Source of the DNA: Mesobacillus subterraneus
GTDB taxonomy: Bacteria > Bacillota > Bacilli > Bacillales > Cytobacillaceae
Direction of reading: 5' to 3'
Assembly: GCF_023715485.1 (NCBI RefSeq)
Contig: NZ_JAMBOF010000019.1
Location: 1 to 64,000, forward strand
DNA length: 64,000 bases
The translations under genes were made by a program, and so were the position numbers. The notes below the pieces were generated by a model that made no database searches, was not told the origin of the DNA, and was given only the letters and a program-made list of their open reading frames with translations. Shown piece by piece: positions 36,475-44,381 of this stretch; the stretch's first letter is position 1; each line of letters opens with the position of its first letter.

Positions 36475-36575
36475 ATTCTCCCGATCAAGGTGATTTCTCA
36501 TAGCTGAAGATGATTTTATCCTTGCTTTAAGCGTTATTCTCCCAGTTGAACCCCTTTTTATCCTGGCTGGTTTCC
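36475..36575. repeat. Five-unit ~21-bp degenerate tandem array
   Basis: The words TTCTC or TTATC recur at 36476, 36495, 36516, 36537 and 36558, spacing 19, 21, 21, 21 bp. The surrounding sequence is degenerate. It occupies the gap between the divergent TauE-type gene and dedA. Confidence 0.45.
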
Positions 36576-36618
36576 GAGTGAAAAATATCTTTGTATTATT
36601 ATAGTTGGCTCTTGATGA

Positions 36619-36647
36619 TTCAATAATGATATACTTCTTACTATAAT
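36619..36647 (+). promoter_or_regulatory. Promoter of the dedA gene
   Basis: TTCAAT (36619-36624), 17 bp, TATAAT (36642-36647). The -10 is perfect, the -35 weak. AAAGGAG follows at 36653. Confidence 0.55.
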
Positions 36648-36670
36648 AATTTCAAAGGAGAAACTGCTTA

Positions 36671-37249
36671 ATGTCTGAATGGATACATGCTTTTGAAGAA
36701 TGGCTGCTAGAATTCGGCTCATGGGGATTATTCATCGTGTCCTTCCTGGAATCTTCCTTTTTCCCGATCCCGCCTGATGTATTGATGATTCCAATGGGAA
36801 TCGCGAATCCTGACCGTGCTCTCTGGTATGCCTTCATCACGACTTCCGGGTCTGTGCTTGGCGCACTTTTGGGATGGTATATCGGCAAAAAGGTCGGCAG
36901 GCCAATCTTGCGCTTTTTTATAAAAGAAGAAAAGATCGTCATCGTAGAACAATATTTCGAAAAGTACGGCGCGATGGCAATCTTAATTGCTGGCTTCACG
37001 CCTATTCCATATAAGGTATTCACGATTTTTTCCGGAATCTCGAACGTGAAGATTCCAACGCTCATCATCTGGTCGATCATCGGACGAGGCGCTCGTTTCT
37101 TCCTTGAAGCAGCAATCATTGTCGCGCTTGGGGACAAAGCTATGCCTTTCATCGAGGAGAATTTCGCCATGCTTACAGCCGCCGTCGGTGGTGCAGTCAT
37201 TATTGGCTACTTGATTTACGCGTTTGTTCGCAAGTCTAAAAAAGCATAA
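36671..37249 (+). CDS. DedA-family membrane protein
   Basis: A 192-aa DedA/SNARE-associated membrane protein. The motifs ESSFFPIPPDVLMIPMG, GALLGWYIGK and the amphipathic GFTPIPYKVFTIFSG are typical of the family that includes the polyprenyl-phosphate and phosphatidylethanolamine translocases. The specific lipid cannot be told from sequence. Confidence 0.93.
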   Translation: MSEWIHAFEEWLLEFGSWGLFIVSFLESSFFPIPPDVLMIPMGIANPDRALWYAFITTSGSVLGALLGWYIGKKVGRPILRFFIKEEKIVIVEQYFEKYGAMAILIAGFTPIPYKVFTIFSGISNVKIPTLIIWSIIGRGARFFLEAAIIVALGDKAMPFIEENFAMLTAAVGGAVIIGYLIYAFVRKSKKA

Positions 37250-37257
37250 TTACACTT

Positions 37258-37294
37258 TAAGAACCGGATCTGATTACAGGGTCCGGTTTTTTCT
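37258..37294 (+). terminator. Terminator of dedA
   Basis: Stem AACCGGA/TCCGGTT, loop of 13 nt, then TTTTTTCTTT. Confidence 0.85.
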
Positions 37295-37297
37295 TTG

Positions 37298-37362
37298 AGG
37301 CTGTGTTTAAACTTGGCTGTTGATTCCTAAAAATCAACAATCGCCTTAAACACAGTCCCTAT
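37298..37362. repeat. Short member of dispersed repeat family 2 (outer arms only)
   Basis: Inverted arms GGCTGTGTTTAAA/TTAAACACAGTCC with an inner TGTTGATT/AATCAACA pair and a very short loop. It equals the outer part of the family-2 element without the GC-rich interior. Confidence 0.65.
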
Positions 37363-37558
37363 TTGAAGGATATGCTAAATGATAGACCGCAGCTGATTCC
37401 AGGTCAATCCATAGTCCATTGTGTATCATCCTGTTTATATTGCCAGCAATTGGGTAGATTAAAGTATGCTTGCTGGCTAACTAATACTGCTGCATATTAT
37501 CTATTATCTCGGCAGTGAAGCTAGCAGAAAATAGCTTACTATATAAGGAGTGAGAAGT

Positions 37559-39205
37559 TTGTACAATAATTTCTATAATGGCTGGGATGGCATTCTTGGC
37601 AAATTGCCGAATGTACTGATTGCGCTCGCCGTCCTCTTGGTTGGATGGCTCGTAGCGAAATTGATTGAAAAGGCGGTTTATAAAGGGCTGCAAAAAACGA
37701 GCCTCGATAACAAGCTTTTCTCTAACATGAATAACAAAAAGTATTCTGCGGAGAAAATCCTCAGTAAAATTGTCTACATTTTCGTTCTCGTATTCGTCTT
37801 TATCATGTTCTTGAACATTTTAGATTTGTATATTTTAACTGAACCGCTTGTAGGAATGATTTCTACAATCACATCAGCGATTCCAAACATTTTAAAAGCA
37901 GGACTTATTCTATTAATCGCCTGGCTGATTGCATCAGGTTTGAAGCTCTTGATTCAAAAAGGCGGCAAGACATTAGGCGTCCATGAAAAATTGAGCAAGT
38001 ACAAGCTGACTGACAACAATCAGCAAACAACGAACGTAGTCGATAAGGTCGCAAACATCGTCTTCTATCTAGTATTATTGATGGCATTGCCTGCAGTATT
38101 GGCAGCCCTGAATTTACGCGGCGTGTCTGAGCCGTTTGAAAACATGATCCAGGGAATCCTGTCATTCATCCCTAAACTATTCGCGGCAGCGTTAATTTTA
38201 TTAGTTGGCTATTTTGTCGCTAAAATCGTTCGCGATATCCTGACAAACTTTTTGCAGAGCATTGGCACTGAAAAAGTAGTCGAGCGTTTCGGACTGTCCC
38301 GTTTATTCGAAGGAACAAGCCTGTCACGCGTTATCGGCACAATCGCTTTCGTCTTCATCTTGATTCCGACTGTCATTGCAGCGCTTGAGCGCCTTGATAT
38401 CGAAGGAATCTCTACGCCAGCAATCGCAATGCTTAATGATATCCTGACAATGATCCCAAATATCGCCGTAGCGATCTTGCTTGTATTGATCGGCATGTGG
38501 CTTGGGAAATGGCTGAAGCGATTCACCACTGATTTATTAAGAAGAGTTGGGTTTGATTCTTATTTTAAAGGCATGGGTGTAGGTGCAACAGCGAAGCGTC
38601 CTAACTCATTAAGCTTCTCTGAAATTGTCGGCTATATCGTCCAGGTGTTTGTCGTTCTCCTATTCGTAGCTGAAGCACTAAATGTAGTTAAACTAGATTT
38701 CTTCGTAGACCTTGCTAGAGGTGTCATCGCTTATCTTCCACATGTAGTGGCAGCACTGGTCATCCTTGGTGTAGGATTATGGCTTGGAAGCCTTGCGAAA
38801 AAAGTTCTTGCCAGCGTCCTGCAGGGGGAATCTTCAAATGTCCTTGCATCAGTTGCAAAGTATGCGATCATCACAATTTCCGTCTTCATGGCACTTGACC
38901 AATTGGGAGTCGCTCCAGCAATCGTCAACGCAGCGTTCATCCTGACTCTAGGCGGACTCGCCCTGGCATTTGGCCTCGCATTCGGTCTTGGCGGAAAGAA
39001 CTTCGCTTCCAAATACTTAGCCAAGTTCGATGAAAAAATCGAAAAAACAAGCATCAACCAGGCTGCGGTTCAGCAGCAGAAAATGAAAAACAACAATCCT
39101 ATTAATCCAAACCCTGCAACACCGCCGAACCTAAGCACCCTGAACCAGACCGGCAACAACAACCCAATGGATCCGCATAACGATAACAATCCGTTGAATC
39201 CGTAG
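37559..39205 (+). CDS. CmpX-like mechanosensitive-channel-related protein with five TM-helix repeats
   Basis: A 548-aa membrane protein built from repeated hydrophobic units of the conserved-TM-helix type: LPNVLIALAVLLVGWLVA, IPNILKAGLILLIAWLIA, IPKLFAAALILLVGYFVA, IPNIAVAILLVLIGMWLG, LPHVVAALVILGVGLWLG, each followed by a second hydrophobic stretch. The C-terminal FGLAFGLGGKNFA resembles the pore helix of MscS channels. The last 45 residues are an Asn/Pro-rich hydrophilic tail. TTG 37559 has AAGGAG 8 nt upstream and is preferred over GTG 37550. Confidence 0.88.
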   Translation: MYNNFYNGWDGILGKLPNVLIALAVLLVGWLVAKLIEKAVYKGLQKTSLDNKLFSNMNNKKYSAEKILSKIVYIFVLVFVFIMFLNILDLYILTEPLVGMISTITSAIPNILKAGLILLIAWLIASGLKLLIQKGGKTLGVHEKLSKYKLTDNNQQTTNVVDKVANIVFYLVLLMALPAVLAALNLRGVSEPFENMIQGILSFIPKLFAAALILLVGYFVAKIVRDILTNFLQSIGTEKVVERFGLSRLFEGTSLSRVIGTIAFVFILIPTVIAALERLDIEGISTPAIAMLNDILTMIPNIAVAILLVLIGMWLGKWLKRFTTDLLRRVGFDSYFKGMGVGATAKRPNSLSFSEIVGYIVQVFVVLLFVAEALNVVKLDFFVDLARGVIAYLPHVVAALVILGVGLWLGSLAKKVLASVLQGESSNVLASVAKYAIITISVFMALDQLGVAPAIVNAAFILTLGGLALAFGLAFGLGGKNFASKYLAKFDEKIEKTSINQAAVQQQKMKNNNPINPNPATPPNLSTLNQTGNNNPMDPHNDNNPLNP

Positions 39206-39211
39206 AAGAAC

Positions 39212-39477
39212 AAAAAGCGCAAACGCCTCGTTCAGCCCCGACAAGCGCTGGAGGGCCTGACAGTGAATTCGTTCTTTGACTTCATTGGCAGGACCGAAGC
39301 GTCTCGAGGAGTTAGGAGCCGCAGCTAGCCAAGCGACTCGAGCTGCTCAAAGCTAACGCTTTTCGCAAGATACTCGAAGAAGCACTCTCGGGGATGAAAA
39401 CTGGCGAGGCGCTGGAGCTGGATTGAGAATACTACATGAGTTATCCACAACTAAACAATTTTATATTTCCTAATCAA
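39212..39477. repeat. Dispersed hairpin repeat, family 1, copy C, with DnaA-box flank
   Basis: Starts AAAAAGCGCAAACGCCTCG and carries the inner hairpin and CTCGAG phrase. About 95 bp of extra sequence precede the right end (GGCGCTGGAGCTGG). The next 50 bp, with TTATCCACA at 39441-39449, match the flank of copy A at 12.6 kb. Confidence 0.75.
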
Positions 39478-39519
39478 CAAAAAAACACAGCTGCTTAATA
39501 CCGCAGCTGTGTTTTTTTT
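39478..39519. terminator. Bidirectional terminator
   Basis: Stem AACACAGCTGC/GCAGCTGTGTT with 8-nt loop, A-run before and T-run after. It serves the channel-like gene (plus) and the small membrane-protein gene (minus). Confidence 0.92.
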
Positions 39520-39528
39520 ATGTATTTT

Positions 39529-39666
39529 TTAACTGAAATTATCAATGAAAAAAACGACGAGAAATACAATGAAGGCATAAAAACTAAGATGCAATAGCAC
39601 GGTAGTGACAAAATCCTTCAGTTTATCAAACGAAAAAGGTTCACTTTTCCTTGTCCTTGCTCTCAT
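39529..39666 (-). CDS. Small single-helix membrane protein, 45 aa
   Basis: An unrecognised small protein: basic N-terminus (MRARTRKSEPF), then one hydrophobic helix (TVLLHLSFYAFIVFLVVFF) ending in DNFS. ATG 39666 is preceded by a GGGGGG run about 11 nt away. The frame extends to 39729, but the minus-strand TGCTATGAT at about 39727-39735 looks like an extended -10, which would place the transcript start downstream of that ATG. A good terminator follows. Coding status is likely but unproven. Confidence 0.55.
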   Translation of the reverse strand: MRARTRKSEPFSFDKLKDFVTTVLLHLSFYAFIVFLVVFFIDNFS

Positions 39667-39810
39667 AGCTCGCTTGTCCCCCCTAGTAAAACTATCCAAC
39701 CAATCCAGATTTTTCTTTGAAAATATCATAGCATATTCATGGGGCTTTGTGCTTTATATTTTAATAGAAGGACACATTTAGATTTTACATATGAATTTAT
39801 CACCCAAAAG

Positions 39811-39925
39811 AAAAGCGGAAGCGCCTTGGTCAGCCCCGACAAGCGCTGGAGGGCCGACCGATGAAGTCGTTCTTTGACTTCATTGGGCGGACCGAAGCGT
39901 CTCGAGGGGCTAGGCGCTGGAGCTA
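39811..39925. repeat. Dispersed hairpin repeat, family 1, copy D (complete core)
   Basis: The cleanest copy, 115 bp. Outer arms AGCGCCT plus AGCCCC pair with GGGGCT plus AGGCGCT; inner CCGATGAAGTC pairs with GACTTCATTGG. It lies alone in the 270 bp between the small membrane-protein gene and the aldolase terminator. Confidence 0.82.
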
Positions 39926-39966
39926 GACATTTCTCGAAGTGAAATTTATGCTTTCTTATCTCAAAA

Positions 39967-39990
39967 GAAAAAACCCTCTAAAATGAGGGT
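39967..39990 (-). terminator. Terminator of the aldolase gene
   Basis: Minus strand stem ACCCTC/GAGGGT with ATTTTA loop and six T's. Confidence 0.85.
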
Positions 39991-40000
39991 CCAATCTAAA

Positions 40001-40642
40001 TCATCTTTGTCCATAGCTATCGAATTTTTTCGCCAGCGTTGCCATTTCTTCATCAGATAGCAATGTTGGCTCGCCAATGGCTTTCGCCTGGTAAAAAATC
40101 TGGGCGCTGTACTCGATTTCCTCAGCGACGGTGAATGCTGTTTCGATATTATGAGCGCCGGCAATCATTCCGTGGTTTGCCAGCAGTACGGCTCTCCTGT
40201 CGACCATTCCTTCATAAGCCTTTTCCGCAAGCTCCTTCGTCCCGAACGTTGCGTATGGAGCGCATCTCACATTGGGTCCGGCAAACGCGACCAAATAGGA
40301 TACCGGCGGAATATCCCATCCTAACGCAGCAATAGTCTTAGCGTAAGGTGAATGAGTGTGCACAAGCGCGTTTATATCTTCCCGGCGCTGGTAAAATATC
40401 AAGTGCATATCGAGTTCGCTCGACGGTTTTTTAGTGCCATCGACGACTTCACCCTTTAAATTGATAATCACAACATCTTCAGGCTTCGTTTCAAAATAAT
40501 CAATCCCGCTCGGACTGATGGCGACCAGCTCTTTTTCCCTGTTAAAAATGCTGATATTCCCGCCGGTCCCCTTCGTCAGACCGCTTGTGATGATTTTTTT
40601 GCCATATTCTACGACCTTCATCCGTTCTTCCAGAAGCAACAT
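40001..40642 (-). CDS. Class II (zinc) aldolase, fuculose-phosphate-aldolase type; probable deoxypentulose-phosphate aldolase
   Basis: A 213-aa class II aldolase. Zinc ligands are visible in LVHTHSPYAK and LLANHGMIAGA; GTGGNISI and SPSGIDY bind the phosphate, and Glu in SSELDMHL is the usual catalytic acid. Together with the kinase 45 bp upstream it resembles salvage of methylthioribose or 5-deoxyribose (DrdA-type aldolase releasing DHAP and an aldehyde). Strict L-fuculose use seems unlikely as no fucose genes are near. Confidence 0.88.
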   Translation of the reverse strand: MLLLEERMKVVEYGKKIITSGLTKGTGGNISIFNREKELVAISPSGIDYFETKPEDVVIINLKGEVVDGTKKPSSELDMHLIFYQRREDINALVHTHSPYAKTIAALGWDIPPVSYLVAFAGPNVRCAPYATFGTKELAEKAYEGMVDRRAVLLANHGMIAGAHNIETAFTVAEEIEYSAQIFYQAKAIGEPTLLSDEEMATLAKKFDSYGQR

Positions 40643-40687
40643 ATACTGCGCCTCTCTTTCTCTAAAATCTAGATCAGGAACGTCTTA

Positions 40688-41911
40688 TTATTGCATATTA
40701 TGGCTTGAAGCTGAATCCTTTAATACTAGTAAAAATTGCTCGCCTGTTTTATAACTGGCCGGATTTAGAATAAATTGCTTAGCTGCTGTCAGGCAGATTC
40801 GTTCTGCTCTTACCCGCTGCTGCTCGTCAGAAATCGTTGACAAGTCCTTTACCTTGGCCAGTCCGGCAATCCGGCGGATCAACTCCATGCCCGTCACCGA
40901 TGCTGTATCATGGAGAACAGTCTCCAAATACCAGCGGTCGAAGCCAGGTTCTTTCGCCATGATATCGGTTACGTTTTTCTTCCAGCTTACCAGGAACTTT
41001 TCAGCAAAAAGATCAACCGTGTCCTTGATGGTTTCCTCCAGCCATGCAACATAATTCTCTTCAGCATTCGTTACATGTGCCCGTGACCAGGCAAACATTA
41101 AATTCGCAACTACATTCCCGGTGTCATACCCCATTGGTCCATAGAACGCGAATTCAGGGTCGATCACTTTTGTTGAATCTTCTTTTACAAAAACAGAGCC
41201 TGAATGAAGGTCGCCGTGGACAAGTGCCTGGGCATTGGTCATAAAGGCGAACTTCAGCTTGGCAGCCTCAAATCTCAAAGCATCATCAGCATAAATATTC
41301 TGCTCGACCCACTCTTTGTTAGCCGGGAACAGATTATTCCGGTTGTTATGGTCAGTGAAAGGTTCAGAGTATACGAGGTCCTCGGAAATTTCGCATAACT
41401 CAGGATTGATGTAATCCTGGACAAGGGCTTTCTTTGCTTTATGCTCCATGACAACGTCCGAAGTCAGCAGCAGCGTATTCACCATGAAAGTCGTTAAATC
41501 ATCCGCAAGCTTCGGAAAAATGCGGCCTTCCATTAAAGCCGTCCGCAGGATTGTATGGTCGGAAAGGTCCTCCATTACGCAGCAGTTCATCACACTATCA
41601 TATAAATAGACGTCAGGAACCAAACCAGGTGCCAGCTCGCCCTCAAGCTTAAGAACATTCGACTCAATTCTGATCCGGTTGGTTGAAAGCTTGAACTCAT
41701 CTGAAATCCTAGCGGTATCTCCTGCCTGTTTTACGATCAGCGATTTGCCAGACTGTTCATCTATTACCCGGAATACATAGTTTAAATTACCATCGCCAAT
41801 CTCTGCGCAAGTCAATTGAGCTGAGCCATCAAAAAAATCAGTTTTGGACCTTACATATTTGATTACCTCATCGGCATTCATTAAAAAATAGGAATTAAAA
41901 TCTGCCATCAT
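40688..41911 (-). CDS. mtnK: S-methyl-5-thioribose kinase-like
   Basis: A 407-aa aminoglycoside-phosphotransferase-fold sugar kinase matching MtnK. Typical segments are [24 protein letters not shown] (as [13 protein letters not shown]) with catalytic Asp, and [17 protein letters not shown] with the metal Asp. Starts at tandem ATGs after AAAGGGG. It forms an operon with the aldolase, but the isomerase (MtnA) needed between them is absent. A -10 TATAAT lies at about 41962 on the minus strand; no SAM riboswitch is seen upstream. Confidence 0.88.
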   Translation of the reverse strand: MMADFNSYFLMNADEVIKYVRSKTDFFDGSAQLTCAEIGDGNLNYVFRVIDEQSGKSLIVKQAGDTARISDEFKLSTNRIRIESNVLKLEGELAPGLVPDVYLYDSVMNCCVMEDLSDHTILRTALMEGRIFPKLADDLTTFMVNTLLLTSDVVMEHKAKKALVQDYINPELCEISEDLVYSEPFTDHNNRNNLFPANKEWVEQNIYADDALRFEAAKLKFAFMTNAQALVHGDLHSGSVFVKEDSTKVIDPEFAFYGPMGYDTGNVVANLMFAWSRAHVTNAEENYVAWLEETIKDTVDLFAEKFLVSWKKNVTDIMAKEPGFDRWYLETVLHDTASVTGMELIRRIAGLAKVKDLSTISDEQQRVRAERICLTAAKQFILNPASYKTGEQFLLVLKDSASSHNMQ

Positions 41912-42057
41912 TGTTTGACCCCTTTCCCCAAAAACAATTATAGAAATCTTTTAAAAATTATTATAGCTTAAGATTGTTAATTGAGGCACTATTTCAACTA
42001 TTTCGAGCAAAAAAACTCTTAACTCAAGTTTTTAAATATCCAGTTTGTGAAAAGAAA

Positions 42058-42092
42058 ATAAAAAAGAAGACGATTCCCCGCCTTCTTCAATC
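42058..42092 (-). terminator. Probable terminator of the KinB-like gene
   Basis: Minus strand imperfect stem GAAGAAGGCG/CGTCTTCTT followed by TTTTTA. Confidence 0.6.
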
Positions 42093-42101
42093 CTTATTTC
42101 G

Positions 42102-43337
42102 TCACTCACATGGCAGTAAAATCGTGAAGGTAGTTCCCTTTCCCTCTTCACTATCAACGACGATCTTCCCTCTCATCCTCTGGATGATATCATAGGAAAT
42201 CATCAGCCCAAGGCCTGTCCCTTTTTCCTTGGTAGAATAATAAGGGTTGCCGAGGCGTTCAAGCTGGGCCTTTTTCATGCCGACGCCCTCATCCCTGAAC
42301 TGAACTTTTACGTAGTCCTTGTCAATCTTGGCGATGATGTAAATACTTCCGCCGCCAGGCATCGCTTCAATGCCATTTTTCAGGATATTGATAAAAACCT
42401 GCCTGATTTCGTGAGCATCGCCTTTAATCCAGAGATTCTTTTCAATACCTTCTACCAATTCTGTATTTGCAAGATGGGAGTAAGATCTCATGAAATCGAT
42501 AATTTCCCTTAAAAGTCGGCTCAGGTTTATTTTAACCATGCCGCCAGTGTTCGGTTTTGCAAGCGATAAAAAGTTATCGATGATTGTCTGGGTTCGGTCC
42601 AGTTCCTGCAATGATATCGAAATGAAGAGATTCTGATCAGCGCTTAAGTTCCGCTCTCCCTGCAAGACCTGCATGAATCCCCTGATCGTCGTCATTGGAT
42701 TCCTGATTTCATGGGCAACAGAAGCGGCAAGCTGACTAATCGCCGAAAACTTCTCAGCTTTGTGCAGCTCATGCATCATCTGCAGCTGGAAGTTCGTCAT
42801 CTCAATTATGTATATGGTTACTGATAAAGCGATGAAAGAAACGAGTGAAAAAACAAGAAGATAGAGGTAGTCCTCAGCGTTCCCTGAATTGATCAGAGCC
42901 GCAAGCCTTGTCGAAGTAATCAAGGCATAGACAAAGAGTCCGAGAGCAATTTTTTTCTTGACGGAAGTGTCCTTGTACATTTTTTCAATCGCGAAAAACA
43001 AGATTAAAATGACTGCATAATTGATTGATGTTACACCCAGCTTTTCTATTTCTAAAAACCCTTGCAATAAAAGCAAAACTGCAACCAGCAAAAAACTATC
43101 CGTCCTGCCTAAATAAAAGTAAGCAATGAAGATCGGGATCAATTTCAAATCAAATTCCATTCCACCATGAAATCGCACAGGTAAAGCCATCGTCAGCAAT
43201 AGCGCAGCTAAAATCGACAGCTTAAAAATATGCAGCTTATAGGTATAGCGCTTTTGCATCCATAAAAAGTTATACATGAAGCCAAGCGACAATATTATCG
43301 AAAAATGCAGGATTAAATCTTTCAAAAACGCTACCAT
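42102..43337 (-). CDS. KinB-type sporulation sensor histidine kinase
   Basis: A 411-aa kinase: six membrane segments in the first 178 residues with almost no extracytoplasmic domain, then dimerisation/phosphotransfer helix with His209 (ASVAHEIRNPMTTIRGF) and a catalytic domain with N-box (INILKNGIEAMP), G1 (DEGVGM) and G2 (GTGLGLMIS). The architecture matches KinB, which feeds Spo0A through Spo0F. No response regulator is adjacent, as expected for a phosphorelay kinase. A KbaA partner is not in the window. Confidence 0.85.
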   Translation of the reverse strand: MVAFLKDLILHFSIILSLGFMYNFLWMQKRYTYKLHIFKLSILAALLLTMALPVRFHGGMEFDLKLIPIFIAYFYLGRTDSFLLVAVLLLLQGFLEIEKLGVTSINYAVILILFFAIEKMYKDTSVKKKIALGLFVYALITSTRLAALINSGNAEDYLYLLVFSLVSFIALSVTIYIIEMTNFQLQMMHELHKAEKFSAISQLAASVAHEIRNPMTTIRGFMQVLQGERNLSADQNLFISISLQELDRTQTIIDNFLSLAKPNTGGMVKINLSRLLREIIDFMRSYSHLANTELVEGIEKNLWIKGDAHEIRQVFINILKNGIEAMPGGGSIYIIAKIDKDYVKVQFRDEGVGMKKAQLERLGNPYYSTKEKGTGLGLMISYDIIQRMRGKIVVDSEEGKGTTFTILLPCE

Positions 43338-43469
43338 TGCGCAAAATCCCCCAAGGACCGCCAGAATGTAAATAAATGTCTACTTCTTATTATCCACTGC
43401 CGGAGGGAATTCTTCAATGTAAAATTCAGATTTTTTAGACACCCTTATATAAATGTTTTTTTACATGGG

Positions 43470-43640
43470 TCTTTTCGTAAACTCTGTTGCTTTCACAACC
43501 AAAAGTAAAAATCGTCATTTGGATTTTTACGAGTTTTCATGCATTCCCTGTTCAAACACCTCCTCGAAAAGAGCTCGAAGTCATGAGATATACGGGATGA
43601 ATACTTGATTTGAAAAACAACAATATATGCGGAAAAACAG
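43470..43640. repeat. Dispersed repeat family 3, copy 2
   Basis: Matches 25404-25518 at both ends (TCTTTTCGTAAAC; GCATTCCCTG; AAAAACAACAAT) with about 60 extra bases between. It lies in the 540-bp gap between the KinB-like gene and the cold-shock gene. Confidence 0.75.
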
Positions 43641-43696
43641 CCGTTTATCAAAAAAAATTTTCTCAGGCACTCTAAAACTTATGCTATAATAAATCC

Positions 43697-43751
43697 AACC
43701 ATTGCTTTACCGCAGTAAAAACCCTACTTTGAATGAGTGGGGTTTTTTTAT
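43697..43751 (+). ncRNA. Candidate small RNA (promoter plus terminator, no ORF)
   Basis: An extended -10 TGCTATAAT (43682-43690) is followed, 30 bp later, by a hairpin AACCCTACT/ATGAGTGGGGTT and a T-run (43719-43751). The implied transcript is about 55 nt and has no start codon with a ribosome-binding site. It could also be an attenuator without a gene. No -35 is evident. Confidence 0.35.
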
Positions 43752-43825
43752 TTTTTCATTCACTTATAAAAGGCTGGGCCTTCCAGCTTCCCGTAAAATT
43801 CACAAGGGTGATTATCTTGAATATA

Positions 43826-43855
43826 AAAAAACAAGCCCTGATTACTCAGAGCTTG
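43826..43855 (-). terminator. Terminator of the cold-shock gene
   Basis: Minus strand stem AACAAGC/GCTTGTT, 14-nt loop, followed by TTTTT. Confidence 0.8.
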
Positions 43856-43875
43856 TTTGTATGTGCCAATCGTTA

Positions 43876-44076
43876 TTATAGTTTTGTAACGTTAGCTGCT
43901 TGTGGTCCACGAGCGCCTTGTTCTACGTCAAAAGAAACTTCTTGACCTTCTTCAAGGGATTTGAAACCTTCACCTTGGATAGCTGAGAAATGTACGAATA
44001 CGTCTTCTCCGCCTTCGCGTTCGATGAATCCAAAACCTTTTTCTGCGTTAAACCATTTTACTTTACCGTTTTCCAT
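43876..44076 (-). CDS. cspD: Cold-shock protein, CspB/CspD type
   Basis: A 66-aa single cold-shock domain binding single-stranded nucleic acid. RNP1 KGFGFIE and RNP2 VFVHFSAI are intact; the ending [12 protein letters not shown] is typical of Bacillus Csps. CspB, CspC and CspD are too alike to assign firmly by eye. A long leader of about 115 nt precedes it, with a hairpin next to the AGGAGG. Confidence 0.95.
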   Translation of the reverse strand: MENGKVKWFNAEKGFGFIEREGGEDVFVHFSAIQGEGFKSLEEGQEVSFDVEQGARGPQAANVTKL

Positions 44077-44198
44077 TTTTGTTGCCTCCTAGTGTGATAT
44101 CCACACAATTTGTTACTATTCTTGCTCTCAATGATATACAGGCGAATCAAGCAGTGCATGTTCTTCCCTTACATACCGAACAAAAATAATTCTTCCTA

Positions 44199-44227
44199 AG
44201 AATAACAGAAATAATATAATAGTGCAA
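44199..44227 (-). promoter_or_regulatory. Promoter of the cold-shock gene, with long leader
   Basis: Minus strand TTGCAC (44222-44227), 17 bp, TGTTATTCT (-10 TATTCT at 44199-44204, extended). The leader to ATG 44076 is about 115 nt. The stem GTGTG/CACAC (44092-44106) abuts the Shine-Dalgarno and may act in cold regulation. Confidence 0.75.
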
Positions 44228-44381
44228 GCTTTATAAGATTTGCCAAAAAATGGCCGCCATTATAGTTTTCTTAAAAAAAGTCAATAATGAAATAAGTAAG
44301 ACCTTCATACTCCATTCCAGAATTTCAGAAAATAACCTTCAAATATGGTATAATGAATAGAATATGAAAGGGCGTGGCTAA

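Noticed and set aside
41912-42057. SAM-I riboswitch upstream of the methylthioribose kinase gene
   Set aside because: The leader is short and AT-rich, with none of the conserved SAM-box phrases.
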